This document shows positions 42,333-51,303 of a stretch of 51,303 nt of DNA, piece after piece. The first letter of the stretch is position 1; the number at the start of each line of letters is the position of its first letter. Origin of the DNA: Deltaproteobacteria bacterium (GTDB taxonomy: Bacteria > Myxococcota_A > Polyangia > JAAYKL01); NCBI GenBank assembly GCA_016935665.1, contig JAFGQN010000209.1, positions 1 through 51,303 on the forward strand, read 5' to 3'. The position numbers were made by a program, and so were the translations under genes. The notes beneath the pieces were generated by a model. It ran no database searches, was not told where the DNA came from, and worked only from the letters and a program-made list of their open reading frames with translations.

Positions 42333-43391
42333 TTAGCGAATAGATTCCGGTTCCACCCGATTGCGACCGTTTCGCTTGGCCGCATACAGCGCGTCATCAG
42401 CGCGTTTCAGGAATTCTTCCGGCGATTCCTGTGCATGGAGCACAGCGCAGCCGATAGATACGGTTTGATGGTATTGAACATCGGACAGGTCAATGGTTTT
42501 TTGAGCAATCTGCCGACGCATCCGTTCGCCAAGCATGTAGGCATCGTCTGTTCCGGTATTGCGGCACAGCACGACGAATTCTTCTCCGCCATAGCGAAAC
42601 ACCATATCGTCTTTTCGCGGAAAACTGCGAATGAGCTGTTTGCCCACTTCCTTGAGCACCGTATCTCCCGCCTGATGTCCGTAATTATCATTGACTTGTT
42701 TGAAGTGATCGAGGTCCAGCATGTACAGGGTTAATTCCATTGTCGATGCATTGGCAATGTCCACGGTCTGGGCAAAGGTGCTATCGAAGGCGCCGCGGTT
42801 CAATACTTCGGTCAGGGGGTCTCGTTTCATTTTGGATTGGGTTTGGATGAGTTCCGTTTTCATGGAGCGCAGCTGGCCGGATAATTCTTCGAGGCGTTCC
42901 TGATCCCGTTCCCGCTGAACAGCGACGATGTCTTTGATCTGGTGAACGGTCTTTGAGCATACCCGTCTTATGTCGTCCAGATTGCCCTCTTCCACCGCCT
43001 GTTCCATTTCGGAGAGCGATTTGACAATCTGCTCATCGTGTCCGCGGCGTTCTTCGAGAGATTTGCGCAATCCCGCCACGAGGTCGGCCACGATGATGCT
43101 GGCGCTTTGTCGGTGATGCGAATATTCCTCCGATTCCGCTTTGCGTTGCCTGCGAACGGCTTGCCGAACTTCCGCGTAGACTTTTTGCAGTCCTTTGCTG
43201 CCCAAATCGTCTTTTTCAATACCGGCGCTCACCAGAATTTTCCTGGCCAGCGATTCCATGGTGTTCTGAAAATCGGACGCCGCAATCTGTCTGGTGGGTA
43301 ACGCGAATTCCCCCAGAGTTCTCAGTATGGATGCCAGAGTGTCTTTTCCGTCATGGTCTTCTAATTGATTATTGGAGGCTTGTCGTGGCAT
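42333..43391 (-). CDS. Diguanylate cyclase (GGDEF)
   Basis: A 352-residue soluble enzyme that makes cyclic di-GMP from two GTP. The first 180 residues are helical with coiled-coil segments (no known sensor). The GGDEF domain follows, with DPLTEVLNRGAFD, LDLDHFKQVNDNYGHQ and active-site GGEEF. An RKDD inhibitory site (RxxD) lies five residues before GGEEF, so feedback inhibition is likely. Family start at ATG 43391; no strong ribosome site. Confidence 0.9.
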   Translation of the reverse strand: MPRQASNNQLEDHDGKDTLASILRTLGEFALPTRQIAASDFQNTMESLARKILVSAGIEKDDLGSKGLQKVYAEVRQAVRRQRKAESEEYSHHRQSASIIVADLVAGLRKSLEERRGHDEQIVKSLSEMEQAVEEGNLDDIRRVCSKTVHQIKDIVAVQRERDQERLEELSGQLRSMKTELIQTQSKMKRDPLTEVLNRGAFDSTFAQTVDIANASTMELTLYMLDLDHFKQVNDNYGHQAGDTVLKEVGKQLIRSFPRKDDMVFRYGGEEFVVLCRNTGTDDAYMLGERMRRQIAQKTIDLSDVQYHQTVSIGCAVLHAQESPEEFLKRADDALYAAKRNGRNRVEPESIR

Positions 43392-43479
43392 GGGACGTGG
43401 TGGAGTGTCGGTTGAATTGACGTTTTTTTTTTGTTGAAAAACATATACTGCTCCCCCGTGTCTAAACGTCGCTCTGCCG

Positions 43480-43508
43480 AAATACTTAACCGCAAGGAAG
43501 TATTTTTT
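43480..43508. terminator. AT-rich hairpin between PAP2 and GGDEF genes
   Basis: AAATACTT and AAGTATTT form a perfect 8-bp stem with a ten-base loop, followed on the plus strand by TTT. On the minus strand it lies 26 bases beyond the PAP2 stop, where it could act as a weak terminator or as an operator for the GGDEF gene. Confidence 0.35.
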
Positions 43509-43533
43509 GCTGTCTGAATTTCTTTTGGGGGGA

Positions 43534-44085
43534 TCAGACGGGCTTGTTTTGTCGTCTCAGGCGCGCCAGATTGAGCTTGAATGCCAATACCGCAAATCCG
43601 GCACCGATGACCGCACCCGCCAGAACATCGAGAGGAAAATGGACTCCCAGCGCGATGCGGGAAATTCCCACCAGCACGGCCAGCAGGATAAAAATCGGAG
43701 ACAGCATCGGATAGAGACAACTCAGATAGGTTGCCGTCACCACGGCGGTCTGAGTGTGCCCAGACGGAAACGAACGGCTCGTGGGCAGGCGTCCGGGTGT
43801 ATGTATCGGGATATCCTTTGCGGCAAAATATTCGGGAGGACGGGGACGGTTTACCGCCACTTTTATGCCGGATACCAACAGTCCGCTGACGACACTCGCC
43901 AGGATCAGTGCCGCCAGGTGAGACCTCAGTTTCTTTGGGCTCAATAAAAGCATGGCCGGCACAACAATGGCCACCTGTGTCCAGCCGTTTCCCAGATGCG
44001 TAATCTGCAGAAAAAAAGCGCTCGCTATCGGCGTTGAAAAAAGCGTGTTCAGAAACAGAAACAGGTTGGCGTCGGCTTCAATCAT
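43534..44085 (-). CDS. PAP2 family phosphatase
   Basis: A 183-residue membrane phosphatase with about five to six helices. All three active-site motifs are present: KVAVNRPRP, SFPSGHT and SRIALGVHFPLD. It likely dephosphorylates undecaprenyl pyrophosphate, phosphatidic acid or a related lipid on the outer face of the inner membrane. Length is normal for the bacterial UppP-type PAP2. It stands alone. Confidence 0.9.
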   Translation of the reverse strand: MIEADANLFLFLNTLFSTPIASAFFLQITHLGNGWTQVAIVVPAMLLLSPKKLRSHLAALILASVVSGLLVSGIKVAVNRPRPPEYFAAKDIPIHTPGRLPTSRSFPSGHTQTAVVTATYLSCLYPMLSPIFILLAVLVGISRIALGVHFPLDVLAGAVIGAGFAVLAFKLNLARLRRQNKPV

Positions 44086-44203
44086 TGTTTCTCCAATGCA
44101 TTTTGGACAGTATTTTTGCGGGGCGGGGCAGTGGCGTCTGTCTTGTCATGGACAATGGCATTGCAGGAAATGGCAAAAAGTGCAACTGTTCAAATGCGAG
44201 GCG

Positions 44204-44560
44204 TTACTGGTCAGTGTCGCCCACCGTGACCGAGACACTCTGGGACAGTTTATCCATCCGTTTAATCTGAATGAGAAGAAGGTCGTGATACTGGGCCCTG
44301 ATACGGGTTTCAAAGGAACCGTCATTCTCTACATCCGTCATGACTCCGTCCCCCGAATTGTCGTTGAACACCAGCGCAATGTCATCCAATCCGTAGCGAT
44401 CATCCGGTGAGCCACTGACGGTGACAAAACCGTCGGTGTCCGGAATGGTGGTTTGCACCGCTTGTGGTGGCGGCACAGGGACGGTGGGAGACGAGTTGCA
44501 TCCCACAGATGCGAGCCAGAATAATATTATCAGTGCGATTGGATTTGTATGTCTGGTCAT
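44204..44560 (-). CDS. Small lipoprotein
   Basis: A 118-residue protein with signal WLASVGC (Cys about 21), a Pro/Thr-rich linker and an Ig-like or carboxypeptidase-regulatory-like strand region (FVTVSGSPDDRYGLDDIALVF). GGAGA is six bases before the chosen ATG; the frame extends to 44596 without support. The carrier role is unknown. Confidence 0.65.
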   Translation of the reverse strand: MTRHTNPIALIILFWLASVGCNSSPTVPVPPPQAVQTTIPDTDGFVTVSGSPDDRYGLDDIALVFNDNSGDGVMTDVENDGSFETRIRAQYHDLLLIQIKRMDKLSQSVSVTVGDTDQ

Positions 44561-44936
44561 GATGGTCTCCTTGGTGTCGCTCCTAAATAATGGCATACAA
44601 GTATTATGCCTGTCTATTGGTGCCGAAGACAGCCGGTTTTTTCGAACCGTATCGGCGCTTTTTGCTATTTAAGGCAACTTGATTTCCTGGAGTGTGTCAA
44701 CCGAGTTGTCATGCTGGATGGTTAGTGTGCGGGGGGCAGCTGAGTATGATGCGGTATTGTTGTTTTTTTATCAGGAAATCGCGGGGCCGCAACGTTTCAT
44801 TCCGGTGTGTGCCCCCATGTTGCTCTATTTACATATTGTTATCATAAATAAATGAATCCTATTGACTATCTATGGTGAAACGGTACTGTACGTTTACTGA
44901 CCAGGTAACCACTGACTACATTTTAAGAAACGTGCT
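44561..44936. other. Divergent intergenic region before gyrA, 376 bp
   Basis: The region holds promoters for the lipoprotein gene and gyrA. No open frame looks real. One promoter-like pair is listed separately. Confidence 0.4.
44862..44889 (+). promoter_or_regulatory. Candidate gyrA promoter
   Basis: TTGACT (44862-44867) and TACTGT (44884-44889) are 16 bases apart, about 47 bases before the gyrA ATG. The -35 box is good, the -10 box is imperfect. Confidence 0.4.
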
Positions 44937-47609
44937 ATGACAACAGACGAAAAAAAATCCGGAACACATTCGAGTATAATCAACACCAGCGTAGAAACGG
45001 AAATGAAAAACGCCTACCTTGACTACGCCATGAGCGTGATCATTGGGCGTGCGCTTCCCGACGTGCGCGATGGCCTCAAACCCGTGCATCGGCGCATTCT
45101 ATTTGCCATGCATGATCTCAAGAACACATGGAATTCGTCGTACAAAAAGTCCGCCCGTGTGGTGGGTGACGTTATCGGTAAGTATCATCCGCATGGTGAT
45201 TCCGCCGTATATGACACTCTGGTGCGAATGGCTCAGAGCTTTTCCATGGGGGAACTGCTGGTGGATGGGCAGGGCAACTTTGGATCCATCGACGGTGACC
45301 CTCCGGCGGCCATGAGGTATACCGAGGTGCGCATGGCGCGTCTCGCCAGCGAGCTTTTAAAAGATATTGAAAAGAACACGGTGAATTTCACCGACAACTA
45401 CGATGGCTCGCTCAAGGAACCCACGTTGCTTCCCGCAGGATTTCCCAATCTACTGGTAAATGGTTCCAGCGGTATCGCAGTGGGAATGGCCACCAATATT
45501 CCACCCCACAATCTGGGTGAAGTTATCGATGCGGCAGTTATGGTCGCCCGCGATCCGGCTACAACCCTCGAACAGTTGATGACCGTCATTCCTGGGCCGG
45601 ATTTTCCCACCGGGGGCACCATTTGTGGGCGGGGTGGCATTTTCAAGGGATTTACCACCGGGCGTGGTTCGATTATTATCCGAGCCAGGACCCGCGTAGA
45701 GGAAATCAAGAGCAGCGGTCGTGAACAATTGATTGTTTACGAGTTGCCATACCAGGTTAACAAGGCGCGACTAATCGAAAAGATTGCCGAACTGGTCAAG
45801 GAAAAACGCATTGAGGGCATTGCCGCCCTCAGGGATGAATCCGATCGCAAAGGCATGCGCATTGTGGTGGAATGCAAACGGGATGCGTCGGCGCAAATTA
45901 TTGAGAATCAGCTTTTCAAAATGACGCCCATGCAGACGTCGTTTGGCATCAACACCCTGGCCATTCATAACGGTCGTCCCCATACATTTTCTCTTAAAGG
46001 GCTGCTGAAAGCATTTCTGGATTTCAGAGAAGAAGTGGTGCGGCGGCGCTGTATGTTTGAGCTCACAAAGGCCGCGGCGCGATTGCATATTCTTGAGGGA
46101 TTAAAAATTGCCCTCGATCATATTGATGAAGTGGTCAATCTCATTCGTAATTCCAAAGATCCGGACGAAGCGCGGTCTGGTCTGATGAGCACATTCAAGT
46201 TGACCGAAGTGCAGGCCAGAGAGATTCTGTCCATGCGGCTGCAACGCCTCACCGGTCTGGAACGCGATAAGATTCTCGAAGAGATGGACCAGTTGCGCGT
46301 TGTGATAGCACGCCTGGAAGAGTTGCTTTCCAATCGCGAGAAATTAATTGACCTCATTATAAAAGAATTGCTCGAAATCAAGGAACAGTACGCATCCGCA
46401 CGGCGAACCGATATCATTGATGATTATTCCGATATTGAAATGGAAGACCTTATCGAAGAAGAGGATATGGTGGTCACGGTGACCAGTCTGGGATACATCA
46501 AGCGAACCCAGACCACAGAGTATCGGGCACAGCATCGCGGTGGCAAAGGGTTGACAGGCATGGACACCCGCGAAGATGATTTTGTGGGAAATCTGTTCAT
46601 TGCGTCCACCCACGCCCACGTTCTGTTTTTCAGCGACAAGGGCAAAGTATACTGCAAGAAGGTGTATCAGATTCCGCAGGGTGGCCGTACCGCACGGGGG
46701 AAAGCCATTGTGAATTTTGTGGGCATGGATCCGGGCGAAAAGGTGGCGGCAGTGCTGCCGGTGCGCGAGTTCATCGAAAACAGTTATGTTATCACCGCCA
46801 CTCGGCGTGGATATGTGAAGAAAACGGATTTGATGGCGTACTCCCAGATTCGGCAAACCGGTATTATCGGCGTGGTTATTGACGAAGGCGATGCGCTCAT
46901 CGGTGCAGACATCCTCAATGCCGGCGACCATGTGATGTTGGGCACCAGCGGCGGTCAATCCATTCGTTTCGATGGAGAAACTCAGATTCGCCCCATGGGG
47001 CGTCAGAGCAGAGGGGTGCGTGGTATCGAAGTCCGACGTCCCGATGGCGAGGATGATGAAGTGGTGGGCATGGCCGTGGTGAAACCCGATACAGATGAAC
47101 AGTTGTTGACCATCACTGAAAACGGTTATGGAAAAAGAACGAGTTTTGATGAATATCGGCTCCAGAATCGCGGCGGTTCAGGTCTTTTGACTGTCAAGCG
47201 ATCTGAAAAAACCGGAAAAGTGGTTTCGGTGCTGCCTGTACACGAGAATGAACATCTGATGCTAATTACGACGGTCGGCAAAATTATTCGTCTGGAAGCC
47301 AATACCGTATCCACGTTGGGTCGAAATACACAGGGGGTCCGATTGATTCGGATGAACGATGGGGAGTTTGTCCTGTGTGTGGAACGACTCGCCGAAGACG
47401 ACGACAAAATGGCCAGCGAGGAATTGCTTGCGGCGTCCATTGATGCGGCCACCGAAACAGACGCTGAAACCGCGGATGAATCCACGCCGGACTCTACAGC
47501 AGAATCCAGTATGGATGAAGACGCGGGTGAAGACGTTGGTGAAAATGTGGGTGAAGACGCGGCTAATAGTTCGGAAGAAAACGTGCCATCGGAGTCCAAA
47601 GAGGAGTAA
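44937..47609 (+). CDS. gyrA: DNA gyrase subunit A
   Basis: An 890-residue topoisomerase subunit. The N-terminus [20 protein letters not shown], the quinolone region [11 protein letters not shown] with Ser89 and Asp93 intact, and the catalytic Tyr128 in MRYTEVRMA are typical. The GyrA box reads QHRGGKG. Beta-pinwheel repeats follow to about residue 815. The last 65 residues are an acidic, disordered tail rich in Glu, Asp, Ser and Thr. gyrB is not in the window. Only a weak ribosome site precedes the ATG. Confidence 0.96.
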   Translation: MTTDEKKSGTHSSIINTSVETEMKNAYLDYAMSVIIGRALPDVRDGLKPVHRRILFAMHDLKNTWNSSYKKSARVVGDVIGKYHPHGDSAVYDTLVRMAQSFSMGELLVDGQGNFGSIDGDPPAAMRYTEVRMARLASELLKDIEKNTVNFTDNYDGSLKEPTLLPAGFPNLLVNGSSGIAVGMATNIPPHNLGEVIDAAVMVARDPATTLEQLMTVIPGPDFPTGGTICGRGGIFKGFTTGRGSIIIRARTRVEEIKSSGREQLIVYELPYQVNKARLIEKIAELVKEKRIEGIAALRDESDRKGMRIVVECKRDASAQIIENQLFKMTPMQTSFGINTLAIHNGRPHTFSLKGLLKAFLDFREEVVRRRCMFELTKAAARLHILEGLKIALDHIDEVVNLIRNSKDPDEARSGLMSTFKLTEVQAREILSMRLQRLTGLERDKILEEMDQLRVVIARLEELLSNREKLIDLIIKELLEIKEQYASARRTDIIDDYSDIEMEDLIEEEDMVVTVTSLGYIKRTQTTEYRAQHRGGKGLTGMDTREDDFVGNLFIASTHAHVLFFSDKGKVYCKKVYQIPQGGRTARGKAIVNFVGMDPGEKVAAVLPVREFIENSYVITATRRGYVKKTDLMAYSQIRQTGIIGVVIDEGDALIGADILNAGDHVMLGTSGGQSIRFDGETQIRPMGRQSRGVRGIEVRRPDGEDDEVVGMAVVKPDTDEQLLTITENGYGKRTSFDEYRLQNRGGSGLLTVKRSEKTGKVVSVLPVHENEHLMLITTVGKIIRLEANTVSTLGRNTQGVRLIRMNDGEFVLCVERLAEDDDKMASEELLAASIDAATETDAETADESTPDSTAESSMDEDAGEDVGENVGEDAANSSEENVPSESKEE

Positions 47610-47631
47610 GGTTCCTTTGGGGCTTTTTTTT
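47596..47631 (+). terminator. Putative gyrA terminator
   Basis: CCAAAG and CTTTGG form a six-base stem with a 13-base loop that spans the stop codon, followed by GGC and eight T residues. Termination would be partial. Confidence 0.4.
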
Positions 47632-47710
47632 AAATTTGGGAACTTTCAAAACGAAATGACGGATTATTTTCTCAGAGGTCTGACTCTCTTTTGATGCAAC
47701 TGGAGGCTCT

Positions 47711-50674
47711 ATGGGTGTTGCGGTAGGCATTGATCTTGGAACGACGAATTCTTGTGTAGCTATTGTCCAGGGCGATCAGGCCAGGATTGTTGAGAGTGTC
47801 TACGGCGACAGGATCCATCCATCCATTATCTGTTTTCATCCCTCGGGGGATGTTCTCGCGGGGCCACGTGCCAAAGAGCGTTTGGCGATTGATCCCGAAA
47901 ATACCATTTATTCGTTCAAGCGACTTTTAGGGCAGGATATTAAAGAGCCTGCCATTCAAAAACTGATGTCGCATCTGCCGTACAATGTAATCGAGCGCAA
48001 TGGAATTCCCGTGCTGCAAACCCGTCACAAGGAGGCCACGTTACCCGAGGTTAGTGCGCTGATGTTGAAGTACCTCAGGGAAATGTGTGAAGAAACCTTT
48101 GGGGTAAAAATTGATGAGGCGATTATCACAGTGCCCGCAAATTTTACTGATGTGCAGCGCGCGTCCACCAAAATCGCCGGTCGAATCGCTGGATTCAATG
48201 TGTTGCGAATCCTCAACGAGCCCACTGCCGCTGCGTTGGCTTATGGATTCGGCGGCGATAGGGAAGAGCGGATAGCCGTTTATGATTTCGGTGGTGGCAC
48301 GTTCGATATTACGATTATCGAGTTGCTGGACGATATTTTTGAAGTGCTGTCCACGGCGGGGGATAATTTTCTGGGCGGGGACGATTTCGATAACAAAATT
48401 GTGTTTGAGATGCTCACCCAGTTTAAAAAGAAACACGGGTTTTCCATTGAGGACAATCCCGTGGCCATGCAACGTGTGCGTTCGGTGGCGGAGCGGGCCA
48501 AGTGTCAGCTGTCCAGCATTAAGGAAGTCAATGCCACGCTGCGAGAACTGGTGACGGATAAACGCGGGCGCAAGATTGATTTTTCATTTACGCTTACGCG
48601 CGAACGCTTTGAGGCCCTGGCCAACGCTCTGGTGGAACGGACTCTGGCCACGTGTGAAGAAGCGCTTGAACTGGCGAAATTGAAACCCGAAGATCTTGAT
48701 AATGTGGTTTTGGTCGGCGGCAGTACGCGTATCCCTCTGGTTCGCCGGCAGGTGGAGGAATTTTTTAATCGGAAGCCTCGAACACAAATTAATCCCGATG
48801 AAGTGGTGGCCATTGGGGCTGCCATTAATGCGTTCAGTTTGACACAGGAAGCGCTGGATCCCAGTATTAAGGCACGAAAACGCGCCAATGTGAAAGTGGA
48901 TCCCTTTGCGTCCAGACCTGCGCCGCCTGCACAATCCAAGCGTGCAGGTGCGGCTTCCGATCCGTTTGCCACCAATAAATCGCCTTTGTCCGATATGGGG
49001 AATCCGTTTGTGGCAGGGGCGACGCCTGTTTCCTCCAAACCACCTAAAACAATAGGGAAAATAGAACTTGAGCACAAGCGCACAATGGACGGTCTGATGG
49101 AACCATCTCCCGCTTCCGTTGGGGCGAATTCTCCAGCATCCGCGTTAAAATCAGGGGGCGCTTCAGAGATGTCAGCGAAATCAGCGGGGCGGGTGGAAAA
49201 TGTGGATTTGCCCGGATTGCCGGACAAGCAATGGGATTCCCGTAAGAAGGGTGCTTCGCATCCTCCCCAAAGAGATGACAGTGACCTGGATTTGTGGGGC
49301 GGAGTTTCTGGTCAGGCGCGTTCATCCATGGCAGATGATCCCGATTTGCCAGTGCCCCTTGGACGTCCGTCGCGGATATCGGGGGGCAACATCGCTCCTT
49401 TGGCATCTGAAGTGGATTTACCGATTCCCGTTGGGCCGCCTGAAGGGGGCGTAGACTATCCCATTCCGGTCGATTCGTCGGAGAAAGGACTGGATTTGCC
49501 GGCTCGGCGCGAAACAGTGGATTTACCCACGCGCAAGGAAGTCACCGATTTGCCGGCGACCCGCGGTACAATTGATTTGCCTGCGCGCAAGGAAGTGACG
49601 GATTTACCGGACATACGTGGAAAGGTGGATTTGCCCACGACACCGGGGAAGACGGATTTACCTACGACTGCGGGCAAAACCGATTTGCCCGCTTACAGGG
49701 ACGAGGATTTGTCCATCCCTTTGGGGCCACCTAATGATATTGGGATGGACGACGATATTGACGTTGATGTGCCGCTTGCACCACCAATTATCGAAGCGGC
49801 CGGAATCCCAAAAAGACATGACAACACGTCATCGTTTGCTTCGGGACGACGGCGCAGTACAGATAACAGCAGCAGTGCAACCGATGGAGCGGAGGTGCTG
49901 AATGACGCCGATATTGAGGAATTGAAAACGGAGGAACTCAGGGCGTCCAGACCGTTGTTTGCAACACCACGAATGGCATCCTTTCAGCCGGCGCCACATC
50001 GTGCACCCCGGCAGATGGTTGCCGAAGAAACGCGACCTGTTGCCTTGCCGCCGGTGGATGCAGGGGCAGGAGCTTCCGAACATGTGTTTGCCAGAGGTTC
50101 CATCCCGCCAGAATTCGAGCCGGAAATTGAAGACGACTTTTCGGCGCAAAAACGACCCAGTTATCATCCCTATCACCCCCTGGATGAAGTGGTGGGAGAT
50201 GACGGCAGAGAGGTTCAACCGGAAACCCACGATGCGTTCGTTGTGCCGGTCCGAAATGCGACGCCGGCAGTTTTACTGGATGTTAGCCCGCGCGGTCTGG
50301 GCATCGCGACCGCAGGTGGATATTGCGATATCATCATTGAAAGGAACGCCGCTATTCCCATTGAGCAGTCCAGACATTTTTCCACGTCGAGAGACAATCA
50401 GACCGAGGTATACATTGATGTGTACCAGGGCGAAAGCCGACGCACTGAGGAAAATACGCAACTGGGTCGAATTGAAATGAGGGGATTGCGTCCCGCTGCC
50501 AGAGGTGAAATATCCATCATGATCACATTTGAGGTGGACACTGACGGCATATTGAATGTGCGTGCACTCAACGAGGAAACTAAAGAATCCCAGTCCACCC
50601 AAATCAAATTAACCGGTGGATTGGCAGACGACCAGGTTCAGGCCCTGGTGGAAAAGTATTCTGGAAATGCCTAA
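47711..50674 (+). CDS. Hsp70 (DnaK-like) with a long inserted linker
   Basis: A 987-residue Hsp70. Residues 2-385 are a complete ATPase domain (VGIDLGTTNSCVAIV, ILNEPTAAALAYGFG, YDFGGGTFDITI, VLVGGSTRIPLVR). An insert of about 460 residues, low-complexity and Pro/Asp/Ala rich, follows; it contains eight nine-residue DLP repeats. The substrate-binding beta domain returns at about 849-965 (VLLDVSPRGLGIATAGG, ITFEVDTDGILNVRAL); the helical lid is cut to a short helix. Normal DnaK has about 640 residues. Followed by an overlapping J-protein gene, so the two form a co-expressed pair. GGAGG lies before the ATG. Confidence 0.88.
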   Translation: MGVAVGIDLGTTNSCVAIVQGDQARIVESVYGDRIHPSIICFHPSGDVLAGPRAKERLAIDPENTIYSFKRLLGQDIKEPAIQKLMSHLPYNVIERNGIPVLQTRHKEATLPEVSALMLKYLREMCEETFGVKIDEAIITVPANFTDVQRASTKIAGRIAGFNVLRILNEPTAAALAYGFGGDREERIAVYDFGGGTFDITIIELLDDIFEVLSTAGDNFLGGDDFDNKIVFEMLTQFKKKHGFSIEDNPVAMQRVRSVAERAKCQLSSIKEVNATLRELVTDKRGRKIDFSFTLTRERFEALANALVERTLATCEEALELAKLKPEDLDNVVLVGGSTRIPLVRRQVEEFFNRKPRTQINPDEVVAIGAAINAFSLTQEALDPSIKARKRANVKVDPFASRPAPPAQSKRAGAASDPFATNKSPLSDMGNPFVAGATPVSSKPPKTIGKIELEHKRTMDGLMEPSPASVGANSPASALKSGGASEMSAKSAGRVENVDLPGLPDKQWDSRKKGASHPPQRDDSDLDLWGGVSGQARSSMADDPDLPVPLGRPSRISGGNIAPLASEVDLPIPVGPPEGGVDYPIPVDSSEKGLDLPARRETVDLPTRKEVTDLPATRGTIDLPARKEVTDLPDIRGKVDLPTTPGKTDLPTTAGKTDLPAYRDEDLSIPLGPPNDIGMDDDIDVDVPLAPPIIEAAGIPKRHDNTSSFASGRRRSTDNSSSATDGAEVLNDADIEELKTEELRASRPLFATPRMASFQPAPHRAPRQMVAEETRPVALPPVDAGAGASEHVFARGSIPPEFEPEIEDDFSAQKRPSYHPYHPLDEVVGDDGREVQPETHDAFVVPVRNATPAVLLDVSPRGLGIATAGGYCDIIIERNAAIPIEQSRHFSTSRDNQTEVYIDVYQGESRRTEENTQLGRIEMRGLRPAARGEISIMITFEVDTDGILNVRALNEETKESQSTQIKLTGGLADDQVQALVEKYSGNA
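49493..49708 (+). repeat. Eight tandem 27-bp repeats in the Hsp70 insert
   Basis: Eight in-frame, imperfect copies of a nine-codon unit beginning Asp-Leu-Pro (DLPARRETV, DLPTRKEVT, DLPATRGTI, DLPARKEVT, DLPDIRGKV, DLPTTPGKT, DLPTTAGKT, DLPAYRDED). The Asp-Leu-Pro codons are fixed while the tail of the unit varies. Related DLPxP motifs lie just upstream. Confidence 0.9.
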
Positions 50675-51185
50675 ACGGGACCCTGCTTTTGATGATTATG
50701 TCATCAAAATTCACCAGTTTTTGCCGCGTTTGGACTACTACCGGCTTCTTGGCGTAGGCCATGAGGCGGAAGTGGAGGAAATTCGGCATGCTTTTTTAAA
50801 AATTACCAAAAAATTTCATCCCGATCGTCACCGGGATGCCCCTGGAAAACTTCACGACGCCATCTATGATATTTTTAAACGGCTAAACGAAGCATATCGG
50901 GTGTTGTCCGATCCGGATAAACGAAAACTGTACGACCAGCAGCTTGTCACAGGTAAAACCCGTTTTTCCACCGATCTGCGAATGTCTATGATTCCCAAAA
51001 CCCCCGAACAGACGATTCATTCAAAAGACGCACGTGTGTTTTATCTCAAAGCGGTTGAATGTCTGGATGCGGGCAATATTTTGCAGGCGGAATTGCATGC
51101 AAAAATGGCAGCAACCCGCGAAAAGGATAATGACGCCATTCGAAAACTGATTGCCGATATTATTGAAGCCAAAAAGAAAAGATAG
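50667..51185 (+). CDS. J-domain co-chaperone
   Basis: A 172-residue cytosolic protein. The J-domain (23-90) has helices LDYYRLLGV and EEIRHAFLKITKKF and the His-Pro-Asp motif at 51-53; LSDPDKRKLYD closes it. The C-terminal part is helical and TPR-like (ARVFYLKAVECLDAGNILQA) with a Lys-rich end. Its ATG lies eight bases before the Hsp70 stop, so it is coupled to that chaperone and likely stimulates its ATPase. It lacks the Gly/Phe and zinc regions of DnaJ. Confidence 0.88.
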   Translation: MPKRDPAFDDYVIKIHQFLPRLDYYRLLGVGHEAEVEEIRHAFLKITKKFHPDRHRDAPGKLHDAIYDIFKRLNEAYRVLSDPDKRKLYDQQLVTGKTRFSTDLRMSMIPKTPEQTIHSKDARVFYLKAVECLDAGNILQAELHAKMAATREKDNDAIRKLIADIIEAKKKR

Positions 51186-51195
51186 GAATTGTCAC

Positions 51196-51226
51196 CACAT
51201 TTTCTTTGGTGCAACCCCAAAATGTG
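51196..51226 (+). terminator. Hairpin downstream of the J-protein
   Basis: CACATTTT and AAAATGTG are perfect 8-bp arms separated by 15 bases. It begins 11 bases after the J-protein stop. No T-run follows directly, so it could be a transcript-stabilising hairpin instead. Confidence 0.35.
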
Positions 51227-51303
51227 CCGAATTTCAGTTGTGAGACGTATCGGTTTTGTTTTGCACAAGAGATACAGCGATGTTGTAGATGGTTTTTTTT
51301 CTC

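Noticed and set aside
46344-46958. 204-codon minus-strand frame inside gyrA
   Set aside because: Antisense to highly conserved gyrA codons; His-rich and without motif.
47610-47710. Heat-shock element (CIRCE or sigma-32 box) before the Hsp70 gene
   Set aside because: No TTAGCACTC-N9-GAGTGCTAA repeat and no sigma-32-like pair is visible.
48505-49406. Minus-strand frames inside the Hsp70 gene
   Set aside because: They are opposite the ATPase domain and linker; composition and lack of ribosome sites mark them as shadows.
49493-49708. CRISPR-like 27-bp periodicity
   Set aside because: In-frame coding repeat without spacers.

Overview
The window reads as a chromosome segment of an uncultured, probably anaerobic Gram-negative bacterium of the Myxococcota / former Deltaproteobacteria type. 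The pointers are many lipoproteins, one with an Asp-Gly-Asp-Ser-Asp-Thr spacer, an AgmX/PglI-type C-terminal domain, a PATAN(DUF4388)-J-domain-TPR protein, an Hsp70/J-protein pair with a huge low-complexity insert, an HprK without visible PTS partners, and an Rnf complex with a multihaem cytochrome. This placement is inferred from gene content only. I saw no rRNA, tRNA, CRISPR array, insertion sequence or phage module.

Layout. 1-6.7 kb (minus strand): exported Ig-like protein, beta-propeller lipoprotein, family 2 glycosyltransferase, orphan PAS histidine kinase and a lipoprotein. 7.1-14.9 kb (plus): a large lipoprotein joining two lamin-tail domains to a phosphohistidine/ATP-grasp dikinase-like unit, a repeat-bearing propeller lipoprotein, a fused ABC-2 exporter and HprK. 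15-16.6 kb: a methyltransferase and a DUF2161 protein. 16.6-20.1 kb (minus): an arsR-led operon (regulator, UPF0718/ArsP-like permease, ArsE-like thioredoxin, DGC zinc-binding protein, ArsF-like thioredoxin lipoprotein, ArsG-like permease) with two related operators. 20.2-26.7 kb: small lipoprotein, DinG/YoaA helicase, TIGR01777 epimerase, lipoprotein, coaE, a degenerate SDR and a YbjN-like protein. 27.0-28.6 kb: PATAN-J-TPR protein. 28.8-34.0 kb: rnfCDGEAB plus an eight-haem cytochrome c lipoprotein, seven tightly overlapping genes. 34.1-38.3 kb: outer-membrane-like protein, alpha/beta hydrolase, and an MCE/Mla operon whose ATPase is degenerate. 38.3-44.6 kb (minus): glycosyltransferase-TPR, a short DUF438-like ORF, a D12 adenine methylase, AgmX-like protein, diguanylate cyclase, PAP2 phosphatase and a lipoprotein. 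44.9-51.2 kb (plus): gyrA, Hsp70 and a J-protein.

The most notable item is the Rnf-cytochrome operon. Its RnfC is short and lacks the recognisable FMN/NADH motifs, and RnfD lacks the usual flavinylation motif, whereas RnfG, RnfB and the cytochrome keep their cofactor motifs. That suggests a sodium- or proton-pumping Rnf fed through the cytochrome or ferredoxin rather than NADH. Also notable are the exported dikinase-like lipoprotein, the MlaF-like pseudo-ATPase, the arsR operator lying exactly in a -35/-10 spacer, and the Hsp70 with roughly 460 residues inserted between its domains. Functions are inferred from motifs read by eye; no search was run.
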